64,000 nt of DNA, from the NCBI GenBank assembly GCA_040255445.1, contig JBDZUZ010000003.1, positions 1 to 64,000 of the forward strand, given 5' to 3'. This document shows, piece by piece, positions 45,951 to 53,928 of the stretch. Source of the DNA: JBDZUZ01 sp040255445. Its GTDB lineage: Bacteria > Planctomycetota > Phycisphaerae > Phycisphaerales > UBA1924. Each line of letters opens with the position of its first letter. The stretch's first letter is position 1. The notes beneath the pieces are model-generated. The model worked only from the letters and a program-made list of their open reading frames with translations. It ran no database searches and was not told where the DNA came from. The position numbers and the translations under genes are program-made.

Positions 45951-46570
45951 CGGCCTGCTTTCTTCGCGGTCTTCTTCGTCGCTTTCTTGGTTGACGTGCT
46001 CTTGCTTGCCGCCTTCTTGGCCGTCTTCTTCGCCGCGGCCTTCTTCACGGTCTTGGCGGTCGCTGACTTCGCAGTCTTCTTCCCCGCCGCCGCGCCGCCC
46101 GACTTCGCCCGCGCCTTCTGCGTGTGCAGGTTCCCTTCGTACCGCGCGATGTACGCCGCCGCCGGCATCCGCCGGATCACCTCGCCGACCACCTCCAGCG
46201 GCACATCCTCGATCCTCTTGAAGCGGATACAGCTCTTGCCCATGTCGAGCTTCTTGCCCGTCTTCTTCCAGGCCGATTCAAACCACGCGGCGAGCTCCGG
46301 ATCCATGTACACACCCATGCAGTAGAACGCCAGGTGGTTCTTCTGCGATGCGATCGAAGCGAACGGCAACGGCTGCTTCGGATCGCAGTGGTACCCCGCC
46401 GGGAACACCCTGTGCGGCACGTAGTACCCGATCATGCCGTACTGCACGCCCTCCTCGTAATCACCATCGAGGTTCGCGAGGATCACCTCCCGCAGCGACT
46501 CGATCGCGCTCCGGCGGTCCTCGGGCAGTTCTTTCAGATACGCGGCGACGGTGGTGGCTTTCGACTGCAT
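45947..46570 (-). CDS. DUF1801 protein with histone-H1-like lysine-rich tail
   Basis: This is a 207-residue protein. Residues about 1-140 form a DUF1801-type domain (VQYGMIGYYVPHRVFPAGYHC, IASQKNHLAFYCMGVYMDPELAAWFESAWKKTGKKLDMGKSCIRFK). Residues 147-207 are a tail of AKK/AAKK repeats rich in Lys, Ala, Ser and Thr, like bacterial histone-H1-like proteins. The tail suggests DNA or RNA binding, an inference. Its stop overlaps the RND pump stop by the palindrome CTAG. A third DUF1801 gene of the window. Confidence 0.75.
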   Translation of the reverse strand: MQSKATTVAAYLKELPEDRRSAIESLREVILANLDGDYEEGVQYGMIGYYVPHRVFPAGYHCDPKQPLPFASIASQKNHLAFYCMGVYMDPELAAWFESAWKKTGKKLDMGKSCIRFKRIEDVPLEVVGEVIRRMPAAAYIARYEGNLHTQKARAKSGGAAAGKKTAKSATAKTVKKAAAKKTAKKAASKSTSTKKATKKTAKKAGR

Positions 46571-46604
46571 GCGATCAGTCTACCGCCCGCGTCCGGATGC
46601 GCGA

Positions 46605-47588
46605 TCAGAACCCCCGCTGCGTCCGCCGCAGCAGGTAGATCAAGAGCGGCCCCCCGATCAGCGCCGTCAGCACACTGATCGGCAGCCGCCCCGTAGGCAG
46701 GTCGATCGACCGCACCAGTGTGTCGGCGCCCACCACCAGCAGCGCGCCCGCCAGCGCACTGCCGACCACCAGCGGCCCGTGCCGCGGCCCCGCGAACAGC
46801 CGCACCGCGTGCGGGCAGATCAGCCCGACAAACCCCACCGGCCCCGCCAGCAGCACCGACGCCGTGGTGAGAACCCCCGCCAGCCCGAACTGCACCGCCC
46901 GCAGCGGCCCGATGCTCACACCCACCGACCTGGCTTCGTCCTCCCCCAACGCCGCGGCGTCCATCGCCCGGCCCGCCCCGACGGCAACCAGCACCCCGGC
47001 CAGCACGATCCCGCCCAGCACCGCCAGTTCCGCCCCCCGCACATCGTCCCGCAGCGACCCCAGCAGCAGCCGCGACGCCGCGACCCCCTGATCCGGGAGC
47101 AGGTGCCGCACCAGTTGGATCCCCGCCCCGCACAGGATCGCCACGATCACCCCGACCAGGATGATCGATACTGGATCAATCAACCCGCGCCGCTGCCCGA
47201 ACGCGTACACGAGGCCCAGCGCCCCTACCGACCCGACCAGCGCCGCCGCCCCTGTCACCGGACCGCCCGCCCCCGCGTACGCCAACCCCTGCCCGGCCAG
47301 ATACGCGCCATACACCGCGACCATCACCCCCAGCCCCGCCCCCGACGCCAGTCCCAGCAAGTCCGGTGACGCCAACGGGTTGCGCAGGAGCGACTGCAGC
47401 AGCACGCCCGCCACCGCCAGCGCGGCCCCGACCGCCGCCCCCGTTCCCACCCGCATCAGCCGGATCTCCAGCAGCTGCCGCGTCACCTCCGGGTCGACCC
47501 CGCTCCCCCCAACCGCCAGACGCGCCGCCACCGCCGCCGCGAGCGCGGCGAGGAGCAGGATCAGGGTGAGGGCCTCGCGCTGGTTCAC
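46605..47588 (-). CDS. FecCD-family ABC permease (iron/siderophore or cobalamin)
   Basis: This is a 327-residue polytopic permease of the FecCD/BtuC family. Motifs: RLMRVGTGAAVGAALAVAGVLLQSLLRNPLASPDLLGLASGAGLG, LGEDEARSVGVSIGPLRAV and GPVGFVGLICPHAVRLFAGPRHG. About 9-10 membrane segments can be counted. No ATPase or binding protein of this system lies nearby, so the rest of the transporter must be elsewhere. Substrate (siderophore, heme or cobalamin) undetermined. Start ATG 47588; divergent from atpC. Confidence 0.88.
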   Translation of the reverse strand: MNQREALTLILLLAALAAAVAARLAVGGSGVDPEVTRQLLEIRLMRVGTGAAVGAALAVAGVLLQSLLRNPLASPDLLGLASGAGLGVMVAVYGAYLAGQGLAYAGAGGPVTGAAALVGSVGALGLVYAFGQRRGLIDPVSIILVGVIVAILCGAGIQLVRHLLPDQGVAASRLLLGSLRDDVRGAELAVLGGIVLAGVLVAVGAGRAMDAAALGEDEARSVGVSIGPLRAVQFGLAGVLTTASVLLAGPVGFVGLICPHAVRLFAGPRHGPLVVGSALAGALLVVGADTLVRSIDLPTGRLPISVLTALIGGPLLIYLLRRTQRGF

Positions 47589-47677
47589 AGGAGGGCTGGG
47601 AGGGTTCGTATCCCTGTTGGGGTTCTTGTCGTGCGGGGCTATTATCGTGCCCCATTCAGGAAACGGAGCCGACCGAC

Positions 47678-48118
47678 GTGGCCAAGAAGACCTTCCGCTG
47701 CCAGCTCGTGACCCCGACCGCCCGCGTGACGGACGATGAGGCGCTCTACGTGAACCTCCCGCTCTGGGACGGCCTCATGGGCTTCATCCCCGGCCGCGGC
47801 CCCATCCTTGCCCGTCTGGGCATGGGCGAGATGACCATGGAGTTTCAGGATAAGGACCACGGCGGCGTCGTGACGCGGTCCTTCTTCGTCGAGGGCGGCA
47901 CCGCCAAGATGGAGAACGATGTCCTGACCGTCCTGGCCGACACGGCCATCCCCGCCGAGGAACTGACCGTCAACAGCGCCGAGGCCGAGTGGCGGGCGGC
48001 GAACGCGATGCCGGCGGGCAGCGGCGCGACCGCCCTGGCTCAGGCCGATGCCAAGACCGCGGCGATGGACCGGGCGCGGGCGAAGATGGTGATCGCGAAG
48101 AAGAGCGACGGTATCTGA
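47678..48118 (+). CDS. atpC: F1F0 ATP synthase epsilon subunit, isolated from other atp genes
   Basis: This is a 146-residue protein with the epsilon-subunit beta-sandwich (CQLVTPTARVTDDEALYVNLPLWDGLMGFIPGRGPILARLGMG) followed by a C-terminal helical part (MAKSDGI-type tail from about 85). The epsilon subunit is a rotor and inhibitor part of ATP synthase. Start is GTG 47678 with GGAAACGGAG upstream. No other atp gene occurs within the window, so it may be split from the main operon. A second atpC elsewhere in the genome is possible. Confidence 0.85.
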   Translation: MAKKTFRCQLVTPTARVTDDEALYVNLPLWDGLMGFIPGRGPILARLGMGEMTMEFQDKDHGGVVTRSFFVEGGTAKMENDVLTVLADTAIPAEELTVNSAEAEWRAANAMPAGSGATALAQADAKTAAMDRARAKMVIAKKSDGI

Positions 48119-48144
48119 CGGTTCAAGGAACGCGATCGATCACG

Positions 48145-48167
48145 GGGCGGTCCCGAGCGGGCCGCCC
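48145..48167 (+). terminator. Probable terminator of atpC
   Basis: A GC-rich hairpin GGGCGG-(T)-CCC-GAGC-GGG-CCGCCC has one bulged T. It begins 27 bases after the atpC stop, and TGTTCACTTTTG follows. Confidence 0.55.
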
Positions 48168-48210
48168 TGTTCACTTTTGCCCCGTCCACGCTTGTCTTGC
48201 CTGATACCGC

Positions 48211-48690
48211 TCAGGCCTTGCGGCTCATCGCCCGCTGGATATCGCGGTCCGACTCGCGCTTGGCGATCGTCTGCCGCTTGTCCTGCGACGACTTGCCGCG
48301 GGCGACGCCGATCAGGAGCTTGGCCCAGCCGTTCTTGAAATACAGCTTGATCGGCACGATGGTCATGCCCTTGACGCCGACCGCCTTGGCCATCTTCGCG
48401 ATCTCGCGCTTGTGCGCCAGCAGCAGCCGCGGCCGGACCGGCTTGTGGCCCATCGTCCCGGCCGGGCCGTACTCGCCGATGTTCACCTGATGGAGCAGCA
48501 GCGCTGGCGGATTCTCCTGCACGCGGACGAAGCCTTCGCCCAGCGAGACCAGCCCCGCCCGAACCGCCTTGACCTCCGACCCCCGCAGGGCGATCCCGAC
48601 CTCGAGGGTCTCATCAATGTGATACTGGAACCGGGCCTTGCGGTTCTCGATCTCGCGGTTCTGGGATGGGTCTTCCTTCTTCTTGGCCAT
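48211..48690 (-). CDS. smpB: SsrA-binding protein SmpB
   Basis: This is a 159-residue SmpB, partner of tmRNA in trans-translation. Signatures: NRKARFQYHIDETLEVGIALRGSEVKAVRAGLVSLGEGFVRV, GHKPVRPRLLLAHKREIAK, TIVPIKLYFKNGWAKLLIGVARGK and KRESDRDIQRA at the C-terminus. The length is normal for the family. ATG 48690 begins MAKKKEDPSQNREIENRKA, which matches the family start. Divergent from the paralogue pair at 48730. No tmRNA gene was seen nearby. Confidence 0.95.
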   Translation of the reverse strand: MAKKKEDPSQNREIENRKARFQYHIDETLEVGIALRGSEVKAVRAGLVSLGEGFVRVQENPPALLLHQVNIGEYGPAGTMGHKPVRPRLLLAHKREIAKMAKAVGVKGMTIVPIKLYFKNGWAKLLIGVARGKSSQDKRQTIAKRESDRDIQRAMSRKA

Positions 48691-48729
48691 GGGCAAGAGG
48701 GGAGGATACGCGGCTGGTAGAGTGTCGGC

Positions 48730-49449
48730 GTGCACCCAGATGCCCTGGTCATCCTTTTCGCGGTCCTCGCCGTCGCGATGGTCGCCGTCGCCATCATCGG
48801 CGGCTACTACGCGCACAAGAAGGAACAGGAGCGCCGCCGGCTGCTGGCCGCCCGCCGCGGCTGGCGTTTTGACCCCTCCCGCGATACCTCCCACGACGAC
48901 GAATACGCCCACTTCGAGGTCTTCCGCAAGGGCCACAGCCGCGCGGCGTACAACACGCTGACAGGCGTCCTCGAGTGCGGCGACCGCAGCTGCGCCGTCA
49001 AGTGCGGCGACTTCACCTATAAGGAGACCCGCGGCAGCGGCAAGAACCGCCGCACGACCACCTACCGCATCAGCTACATGATCATCCATCTGCCCTGGCC
49101 CGTTGTGCCCGATGTCCTGGTCCGCCGCGAGCACATGTTCGACAAACTCGCCGGCTTCCTGGGCTTCGAGGACATCGACTTCGAATCCGCCGAGTTCAGC
49201 CGGCTCTTCTACGTGAGCAGCAAGGACAAGCGCTTCGCCTACGACCTGATCGACGCCCGCATGATGGAGTTCCTCATGGCCTCCGCGCCGCCTGTGATCG
49301 ACATGGAGTTCGGGCGCATCTGTCTCACCAGCGGGAGCGGCCGCTGGGAGCCCGGCGAGTTCGAGACCCGCGCATCATGGCTGGTCGAGTTCCTGGAACG
49401 CTGGCCGCGCCATGTCGTTGCTCAGCTGCAGTCCACTTCCCGCGTCTAG
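48730..49449 (+). CDS. Membrane-anchored paralogue A of a tandem pair
   Basis: This is a 239-residue protein with an N-terminal membrane anchor (MVAVAIIGGYYAHKKEQERRR) and a soluble domain. Its shared blocks with the next gene are AFNTLTGVLE/AYNTLTGVLE, YRIS-x-x-x-HLPWP, FLGFEDIDFESAEFS and KRFAYDLIDARMMEFL, and a C-terminal RWEPGEFE...WLVEFLERWPRH. These resemble planctomycete proteins of the DUF3137 type, though I am not certain. GTG start at 48730. Function unknown. Confidence 0.6.
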   Translation: MHPDALVILFAVLAVAMVAVAIIGGYYAHKKEQERRRLLAARRGWRFDPSRDTSHDDEYAHFEVFRKGHSRAAYNTLTGVLECGDRSCAVKCGDFTYKETRGSGKNRRTTTYRISYMIIHLPWPVVPDVLVRREHMFDKLAGFLGFEDIDFESAEFSRLFYVSSKDKRFAYDLIDARMMEFLMASAPPVIDMEFGRICLTSGSGRWEPGEFETRASWLVEFLERWPRHVVAQLQSTSRV

Positions 49450-49464
49450 CCGCGGTGTCCGCGC

Positions 49465-50217
49465 ATGGGGGTCCACCTGGTGCAACTGGTCGTCGCGAGC
49501 ATCATGACTGTTCTCGCACCGGCGATCTTTGTCGCCGTGCTCATCCTCATCGTGGTCGGCATCGTCTACGCGCACCAGAAGGAGCAGGCCCGGCGGCAGG
49601 CGCTCCTCAAATTCGCACGCCGGCAGGGCTGGACCTTCCGCGCCACGGACGACCCGTCGCACGACGACCGCTACCGCCACTTCGAGATCTTCCGCCGCGG
49701 CGACAGCCGCGCCGCCTTCAACACCCTGACGGGCGTGCTCGAAGTGGGGGAGTTCCCCTGCCCGCTTCACGCCGGCGACTACAAGTACACAGAGTCCTCC
49801 GGCAGTGGCGACAGTCAGAGCACTACCACGTACCGCATCAGCTTCTGCATCCTCCACCTTCCCTGGCCGCACACACCCGATGTCCTCATCCGCGGCGAAC
49901 ACGGCCTCGACAAGTTCGCCGCGTTTCTCGGTTTCGAGGACATCGACTTCGAGTCGGCCGAGTTCAGCGATCGGTTCCACGTCTCGGGCAACGACAAGCG
50001 CTTCGCCTACGACCTCATCGATGCCCGGATGATGGAGTTCCTGCTCGCGGGCGGGCCGCCGGTCACCGACATGCAGCGCGGTCAGATCTGTCTCACGAGC
50101 CGCGGCCGCCGCTGGGAACCCGCCGAGTTCGAGCAGCACGCCGCGTGGCTGTGGGAATTCTTGAGCCGCTGGCCCCGCCACATCATCGCGGACCTCGAAG
50201 CACAGAAGCGCGCTTAG
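49465..50217 (+). CDS. Membrane-anchored paralogue B of a tandem pair
   Basis: This is a 250-residue protein clearly homologous to the preceding gene over its whole length after the anchor (FLGFEDIDFESAEFSDRF, KRFAYDLIDARMMEFLLAGGPP, RRWEPAEFEQHAAWLWEFLSRWPRH). The two begin 15 bases apart end to start. The N-terminus has a longer membrane segment (APAIFVAVLILIVVGIVYAH). A recent tandem duplication is likely. Function unknown. Convergent with the metal-transport operon. Confidence 0.6.
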   Translation: MGVHLVQLVVASIMTVLAPAIFVAVLILIVVGIVYAHQKEQARRQALLKFARRQGWTFRATDDPSHDDRYRHFEIFRRGDSRAAFNTLTGVLEVGEFPCPLHAGDYKYTESSGSGDSQSTTTYRISFCILHLPWPHTPDVLIRGEHGLDKFAAFLGFEDIDFESAEFSDRFHVSGNDKRFAYDLIDARMMEFLLAGGPPVTDMQRGQICLTSRGRRWEPAEFEQHAAWLWEFLSRWPRHIIADLEAQKRA

Positions 50218-50229
50218 CCAATGCCGGCC

Positions 50230-51570
50230 TCATCCGCCCCGCGGCCCGCCCCGCGGGATCTCCCGCCCGTGCGGGTCCACCGTCGCATCGCTGGGCTCGG
50301 GATCCACGCCCAGGTGCTCGAGCCGCTCCGCGGTGTCGTGCACATGGTCGGGCGCAAAGCCGGCCTGATCGACCAGGTACGTCTCCCACAGCCGATGCCG
50401 GCGGATCAGATCGGCCGCCCGCATCAGGCCATGATCTGTCAGCATCACCCGTCCATCTTCCGCGCGGATGAGCCCCCGCCCCGTCGCCGCGGCGATGGCC
50501 TGGTTCAGGTGGCTCGCGTGCACCACCGGCGCAAGCTCACGCGGCGCCGCCGATTCCCGCCCGGCCTCGTGGAGCCGGTAGAGCGCGGCCAGCAGGTCAT
50601 CGATCGCAACGCCTCGTGCAAGGGCCCGGTGCGCGATGAACCGCGCGATGATCCCGTGCCGCGGCCCCAGCAGCGCGGCAAAGCCGACCGCCAGCCCCGC
50701 GACCACCGTGACCGCTCCGGCGATGTTGACCGCATCATGCCCCAGCAGCGGCGGCAGCCGCGTCGCCGCGAAGTATCCGCCAACGCCGCACGCCGCGGCG
50801 ATCAACAGACTCACCCACATCTGCGAACGGAGCCGATCCGTCAACAGCCGCGCTGACGCGGCCGGGCAGATCAGCATCGCGATCACGAGGATCGAGCCGA
50901 CCGCCTCGAACGATGCCACCGTCGCCGCGGCGACCAGCAGCATCAGCAGGATGTACAGGAACCCCGCGTGAAAGCCCTGCGTGGTTGCGAGCGCGGGGTC
51001 GAACGCGGCGATCCGGAGCTCCTTGAAGAAGACCGCGCTGAAAGCGCCCGCGACAACGAGCATGATCGCAAGCGTCCAAACCTGCCGCGGCAGCCCGTTC
51101 TCGCCGGCGAGCCCCTCCCACGACAGCAACACCGACCAGTCCGCGGCGGGGAACCACGCGAACGAGAGCGCCTCGAGTTGTCCGTACAGGACGCAGTCGG
51201 CGTCCAGGTCCACATTCCGCGCCGCCTGCTCGATGAGCAGCACACCCAGCGCGAAGAGCACACTGAAGATCACGCCCATCGCCGCGCCCGGCTCGACGCG
51301 GCCGAGCTTCTTGACGACCTCGACAAGCACGACCGTGACGATGCCCGCCGCCGCGGCGCCGATCAGCATGGCGAACGGGTTCCGCGTCGCCGTGATGAGA
51401 AACGCCAGCACCAGGCCCGGCAGCACCGAGTGCGAGATCGCATCGCCCATCAGGCTCAGCTTCCGCAGCACGAGGAAGTTGCCCAGCAGGCCGCAGGTCA
51501 TCGCGGCGAGCGTCGCGGCCAGCAGCGGCGCGAGATCCAGCTGGATGAAGTTGTGGATCGTCGGGCTCAT
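50230..51570 (-). CDS. Metal ABC transporter permease with DtxR/MntR-like C-terminal domain (second)
   Basis: This is a 446-residue protein. Residues 1-290 form an ABC-3-type metal permease (NFLVLRKLSLMGDAISHSVLPGLVLAFL, AAFDPALATTQGFHAGFLYILLMLL, VGSILVIAMLICPAASARLL) of 8-9 segments. Residues 300-446 carry a HTH-like stretch and a DtxR/MntR dimerisation-like segment (RRHRLWETYLVDQAGFAPDHVHDTAERLEHL). Ordinary permeases of this family stop near 290. The ATG overlaps the stop of the other permease (ATGA). It is the last gene of the operon. I infer an intracellular metal-sensing tail; DNA binding by it is not shown. Confidence 0.85.
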   Translation of the reverse strand: MSPTIHNFIQLDLAPLLAATLAAMTCGLLGNFLVLRKLSLMGDAISHSVLPGLVLAFLITATRNPFAMLIGAAAAGIVTVVLVEVVKKLGRVEPGAAMGVIFSVLFALGVLLIEQAARNVDLDADCVLYGQLEALSFAWFPAADWSVLLSWEGLAGENGLPRQVWTLAIMLVVAGAFSAVFFKELRIAAFDPALATTQGFHAGFLYILLMLLVAAATVASFEAVGSILVIAMLICPAASARLLTDRLRSQMWVSLLIAAACGVGGYFAATRLPPLLGHDAVNIAGAVTVVAGLAVGFAALLGPRHGIIARFIAHRALARGVAIDDLLAALYRLHEAGRESAAPRELAPVVHASHLNQAIAAATGRGLIRAEDGRVMLTDHGLMRAADLIRRHRLWETYLVDQAGFAPDHVHDTAERLEHLGVDPEPSDATVDPHGREIPRGGPRGG

Positions 51571-52958
51571 AGTGATGGCACGCCCCTCGGCGATGCTCGC
51601 TCCGCCGCCCCCGGCCGATCCAGTTGCTCCTCGAGCTGCGCAATGATCTCCTCGGGCAGCACGTGCTCGACCAGATCGACCGACCAGTCGACGTGGCTGG
51701 GCGCGACATCGGCGTGCGTGATCAGGTATTGCTCCCACAGGCGGTGGTTGCGGCTGATGCGGGCGCCATCGGCGACGCCGCGGGGCGTGAGCCGGTAGTC
51801 GCCGCCATCGCGGATCGCCTGCTTCCGCCAGCGCAGACCAGCAAGCACGATCGGCCGATACCAGAAGGGCCACGCGCGAAGGTGGGCCACGCTGTCGATC
51901 TCGGTCGCGGTGAGCGAGGGCCGCGGATCGCTCGTGTCGCGCTCGTACGCCGCCTCGAGCAGATGGTCCGCCGCGATGCGCAGCCGCAGCCGCCCGCGCC
52001 GGAGCGATGCCGCGATGACGCCGCGCGTCGGCGCCAGGAGCAGGGACACCGCGAAGATCGCGCCCGACGTAAGCACGATCACCGCCCCCGCCGGCCGACG
52101 CGGGAACAACGCCGAGGCCGAAGCACCCAGATACCCGCTGAGCCCGCCGAAGACCGCCGCGAGCACCAGCAGCAGCCAGAGCCGCTCGGTCCAGAAGCGG
52201 GCCGCCACCGGCGGGATGATGAGCATCGCGACCACGAGGATGAGCCCGACCGCCTGCAGCCCGGCGATCGTCACCAGCACAACCAGCGCCATCATCAGAA
52301 GATCGACAACCGTCACCGGCCATCCGCTCACCTTGGCGAACGCATCGTTGAAAGCGACCAGCGCGAACTCCTTGGTCAGCAGCGCGGCCGCAAGGATCGC
52401 GATGCCGGCGATCGCGCCGATCAACGCCACATCCGACGGCAGCATCGCCGCGGTCTGGCCGTAGATGAAGGTATTGAGGCCGCCCTGATTCCCGCCGCTG
52501 CTCGACTGCACGATGCTCAGAAGCACCACGCCAACACCGAAGTACACCGAAAGAACGATGCCGATCGCGGCGTCTTCCTTAAGCCGCGTGTAGCGGACGA
52601 TCCACTGCACCGTCAGCACGCCCAGCACACCCGTGACCGCCGCGCCCAGGAGCAGCACAGGCAGCGAGCGCCCTTCGGTCCCCAAAGCCGACGCAGCCAG
52701 AAACGCCGCGGCGATCCCCGGAAGCGTCGCGTGCGAGAGCGCATCGGCCATCAGCGCCCGCTTGCGCAGCAGACTGAAGACGCCGATGAGCCCGGCCGCG
52801 ATCCCCAGCAGCGTGGCGCCAAGGATCACGATGGTCGTGTTGAATCCCGCCTGCAGCGTGAGCACCCGCGCCGCTTCGCTCAGTGTGGGCAGGCTCTCTT
52901 CTCGCGCGAGCGAACCGTGCTGGGCAAGAAGCGGGAGTTTGAGGAACGCGGCGTCCAT
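51567..52958 (-). CDS. Metal ABC transporter permease with DtxR/MntR-like C-terminal domain (first)
   Basis: This is a 463-residue protein. The first about 300 residues are an ABC-3-type permease (GVFSLLRKRALMADALSHATLPGIAAAFLA, FALVAFNDAFAKVSGWPVTVVDLLMMALVV, VGLILVVAMLIIPPVAARF) with 8-9 segments. The C-terminal about 150 residues have a winged-helix-like stretch (YRLTPRGVADGARISRNHRLWEQYL) and a DtxR/MntR-like metal/dimer segment (DVAPSHVDWSVDLVEHVLPEEIIAQLE). Same fusion as its neighbour; the two tails are paralogous. ATGA overlap with the downstream permease. Part of the Mn/Zn/Fe uptake operon. Confidence 0.85.
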   Translation of the reverse strand: MDAAFLKLPLLAQHGSLAREESLPTLSEAARVLTLQAGFNTTIVILGATLLGIAAGLIGVFSLLRKRALMADALSHATLPGIAAAFLAASALGTEGRSLPVLLLGAAVTGVLGVLTVQWIVRYTRLKEDAAIGIVLSVYFGVGVVLLSIVQSSSGGNQGGLNTFIYGQTAAMLPSDVALIGAIAGIAILAAALLTKEFALVAFNDAFAKVSGWPVTVVDLLMMALVVLVTIAGLQAVGLILVVAMLIIPPVAARFWTERLWLLLVLAAVFGGLSGYLGASASALFPRRPAGAVIVLTSGAIFAVSLLLAPTRGVIAASLRRGRLRLRIAADHLLEAAYERDTSDPRPSLTATEIDSVAHLRAWPFWYRPIVLAGLRWRKQAIRDGGDYRLTPRGVADGARISRNHRLWEQYLITHADVAPSHVDWSVDLVEHVLPEEIIAQLEEQLDRPGAAERASPRGVPSL

Positions 52959-53031
52959 GGAACTGTCACTGCACTGTCATGGCCCGGTCAGGGCACGCTC
53001 TGAAGCGACCGACCGCTCAGCGGTCATTGAA

Positions 53032-53928
53032 TCAACGGTCCCCCGCGCGAGCGACGGCCTCGGCGGCCTCGGCCAGCAGCGTCAGACGCCCGCCGTACGT
53101 CTTGTGCAGATTCTCCGGCGTGAAGACCTGATCGACGGTGCCCGCCGCGACGATCCGCATGTTGATCAGCATTACATGGTCGAAGTACTCGGCGACCGTC
53201 TGCAGGTCGTGGTGCACGCAGATCACCGTCTTGCCCGCGGCCTTGAGCGACCGCAATACCTCGACGATCGCCCGCTCGGTCGCGGCATCAACACCCGCGA
53301 ACGGCTCATCCATGAAGTACAGATCGGCTTCCTGCGCCAGTGCCCGCGCCAGGAACACACGCTGCTGCTGCCCGCCCGAGAGCTGGCTGATCTGCCGGTC
53401 CGCGAGCGACGCCATACCCACCCGCTCCAGACACTCGAGCGCCGCCCGCTTGTGCTTCCTCGTCACCGGCAGGCACCAGCCGATCTTGCGATACCGGCCC
53501 ATCGCGACCACATCGAGCGCCGAGACCGGAAAGTCCCAGTCGACCGACTCCCGCTGCGGCACGTACCCGATCCGCGACCGCGCAGCCCGGTACGGCATTC
53601 CCCAGAACTCGACCTGCCCCGAGGCCCGTGGCACCAGCCCCAGGCACGCCTTGATCAGCGTGCTCTTGCCCGCGCCGTTGGGGCCCACGATCGCGACCAG
53701 CGCGTTGCTCGGCGCATCGTAATCGACGTCCCACAACACCGGCTTGCGGTGGTACGCCACCGTCATGGCGTGGATCGAGACCGGGCTCTCGGCCGAGTGC
53801 TCGGGCCGCGCATCGAGCGGCGACCGAGCCGCCGCGGGGCTGTGCCCGGGCGCCGGGGTCGTCGGCGCGATGTCGATCGGCGGCGGATGCGGGAGCGGGG
53901 GCGAGGTCTCGTCGCTGGGCGATCTCAA
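53032..53928 (-). CDS. Metal ABC transporter ATP-binding protein
   Basis: This is a 298-residue ATPase of the Mn/Zn/Fe uptake type. Walker A GPNGAGKS, signature LSGGQQQRVFLARAL, Walker B ADLYFMDEPFAGVD and switch His in VHHDL are all present. The core begins near residue 50; the first 50 residues are a Pro/Ala/Ser-rich tail not seen in typical members. The TTG at 53928 overlaps the stop of the binding-protein gene (TTGA), which supports the long start. A shorter start at ATG 53766 would cut into the first strand. Same operon as the permeases. Confidence 0.88.
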   Translation of the reverse strand: MRSPSDETSPPLPHPPPIDIAPTTPAPGHSPAAARSPLDARPEHSAESPVSIHAMTVAYHRKPVLWDVDYDAPSNALVAIVGPNGAGKSTLIKACLGLVPRASGQVEFWGMPYRAARSRIGYVPQRESVDWDFPVSALDVVAMGRYRKIGWCLPVTRKHKRAALECLERVGMASLADRQISQLSGGQQQRVFLARALAQEADLYFMDEPFAGVDAATERAIVEVLRSLKAAGKTVICVHHDLQTVAEYFDHVMLINMRIVAAGTVDQVFTPENLHKTYGGRLTLLAEAAEAVARAGDR

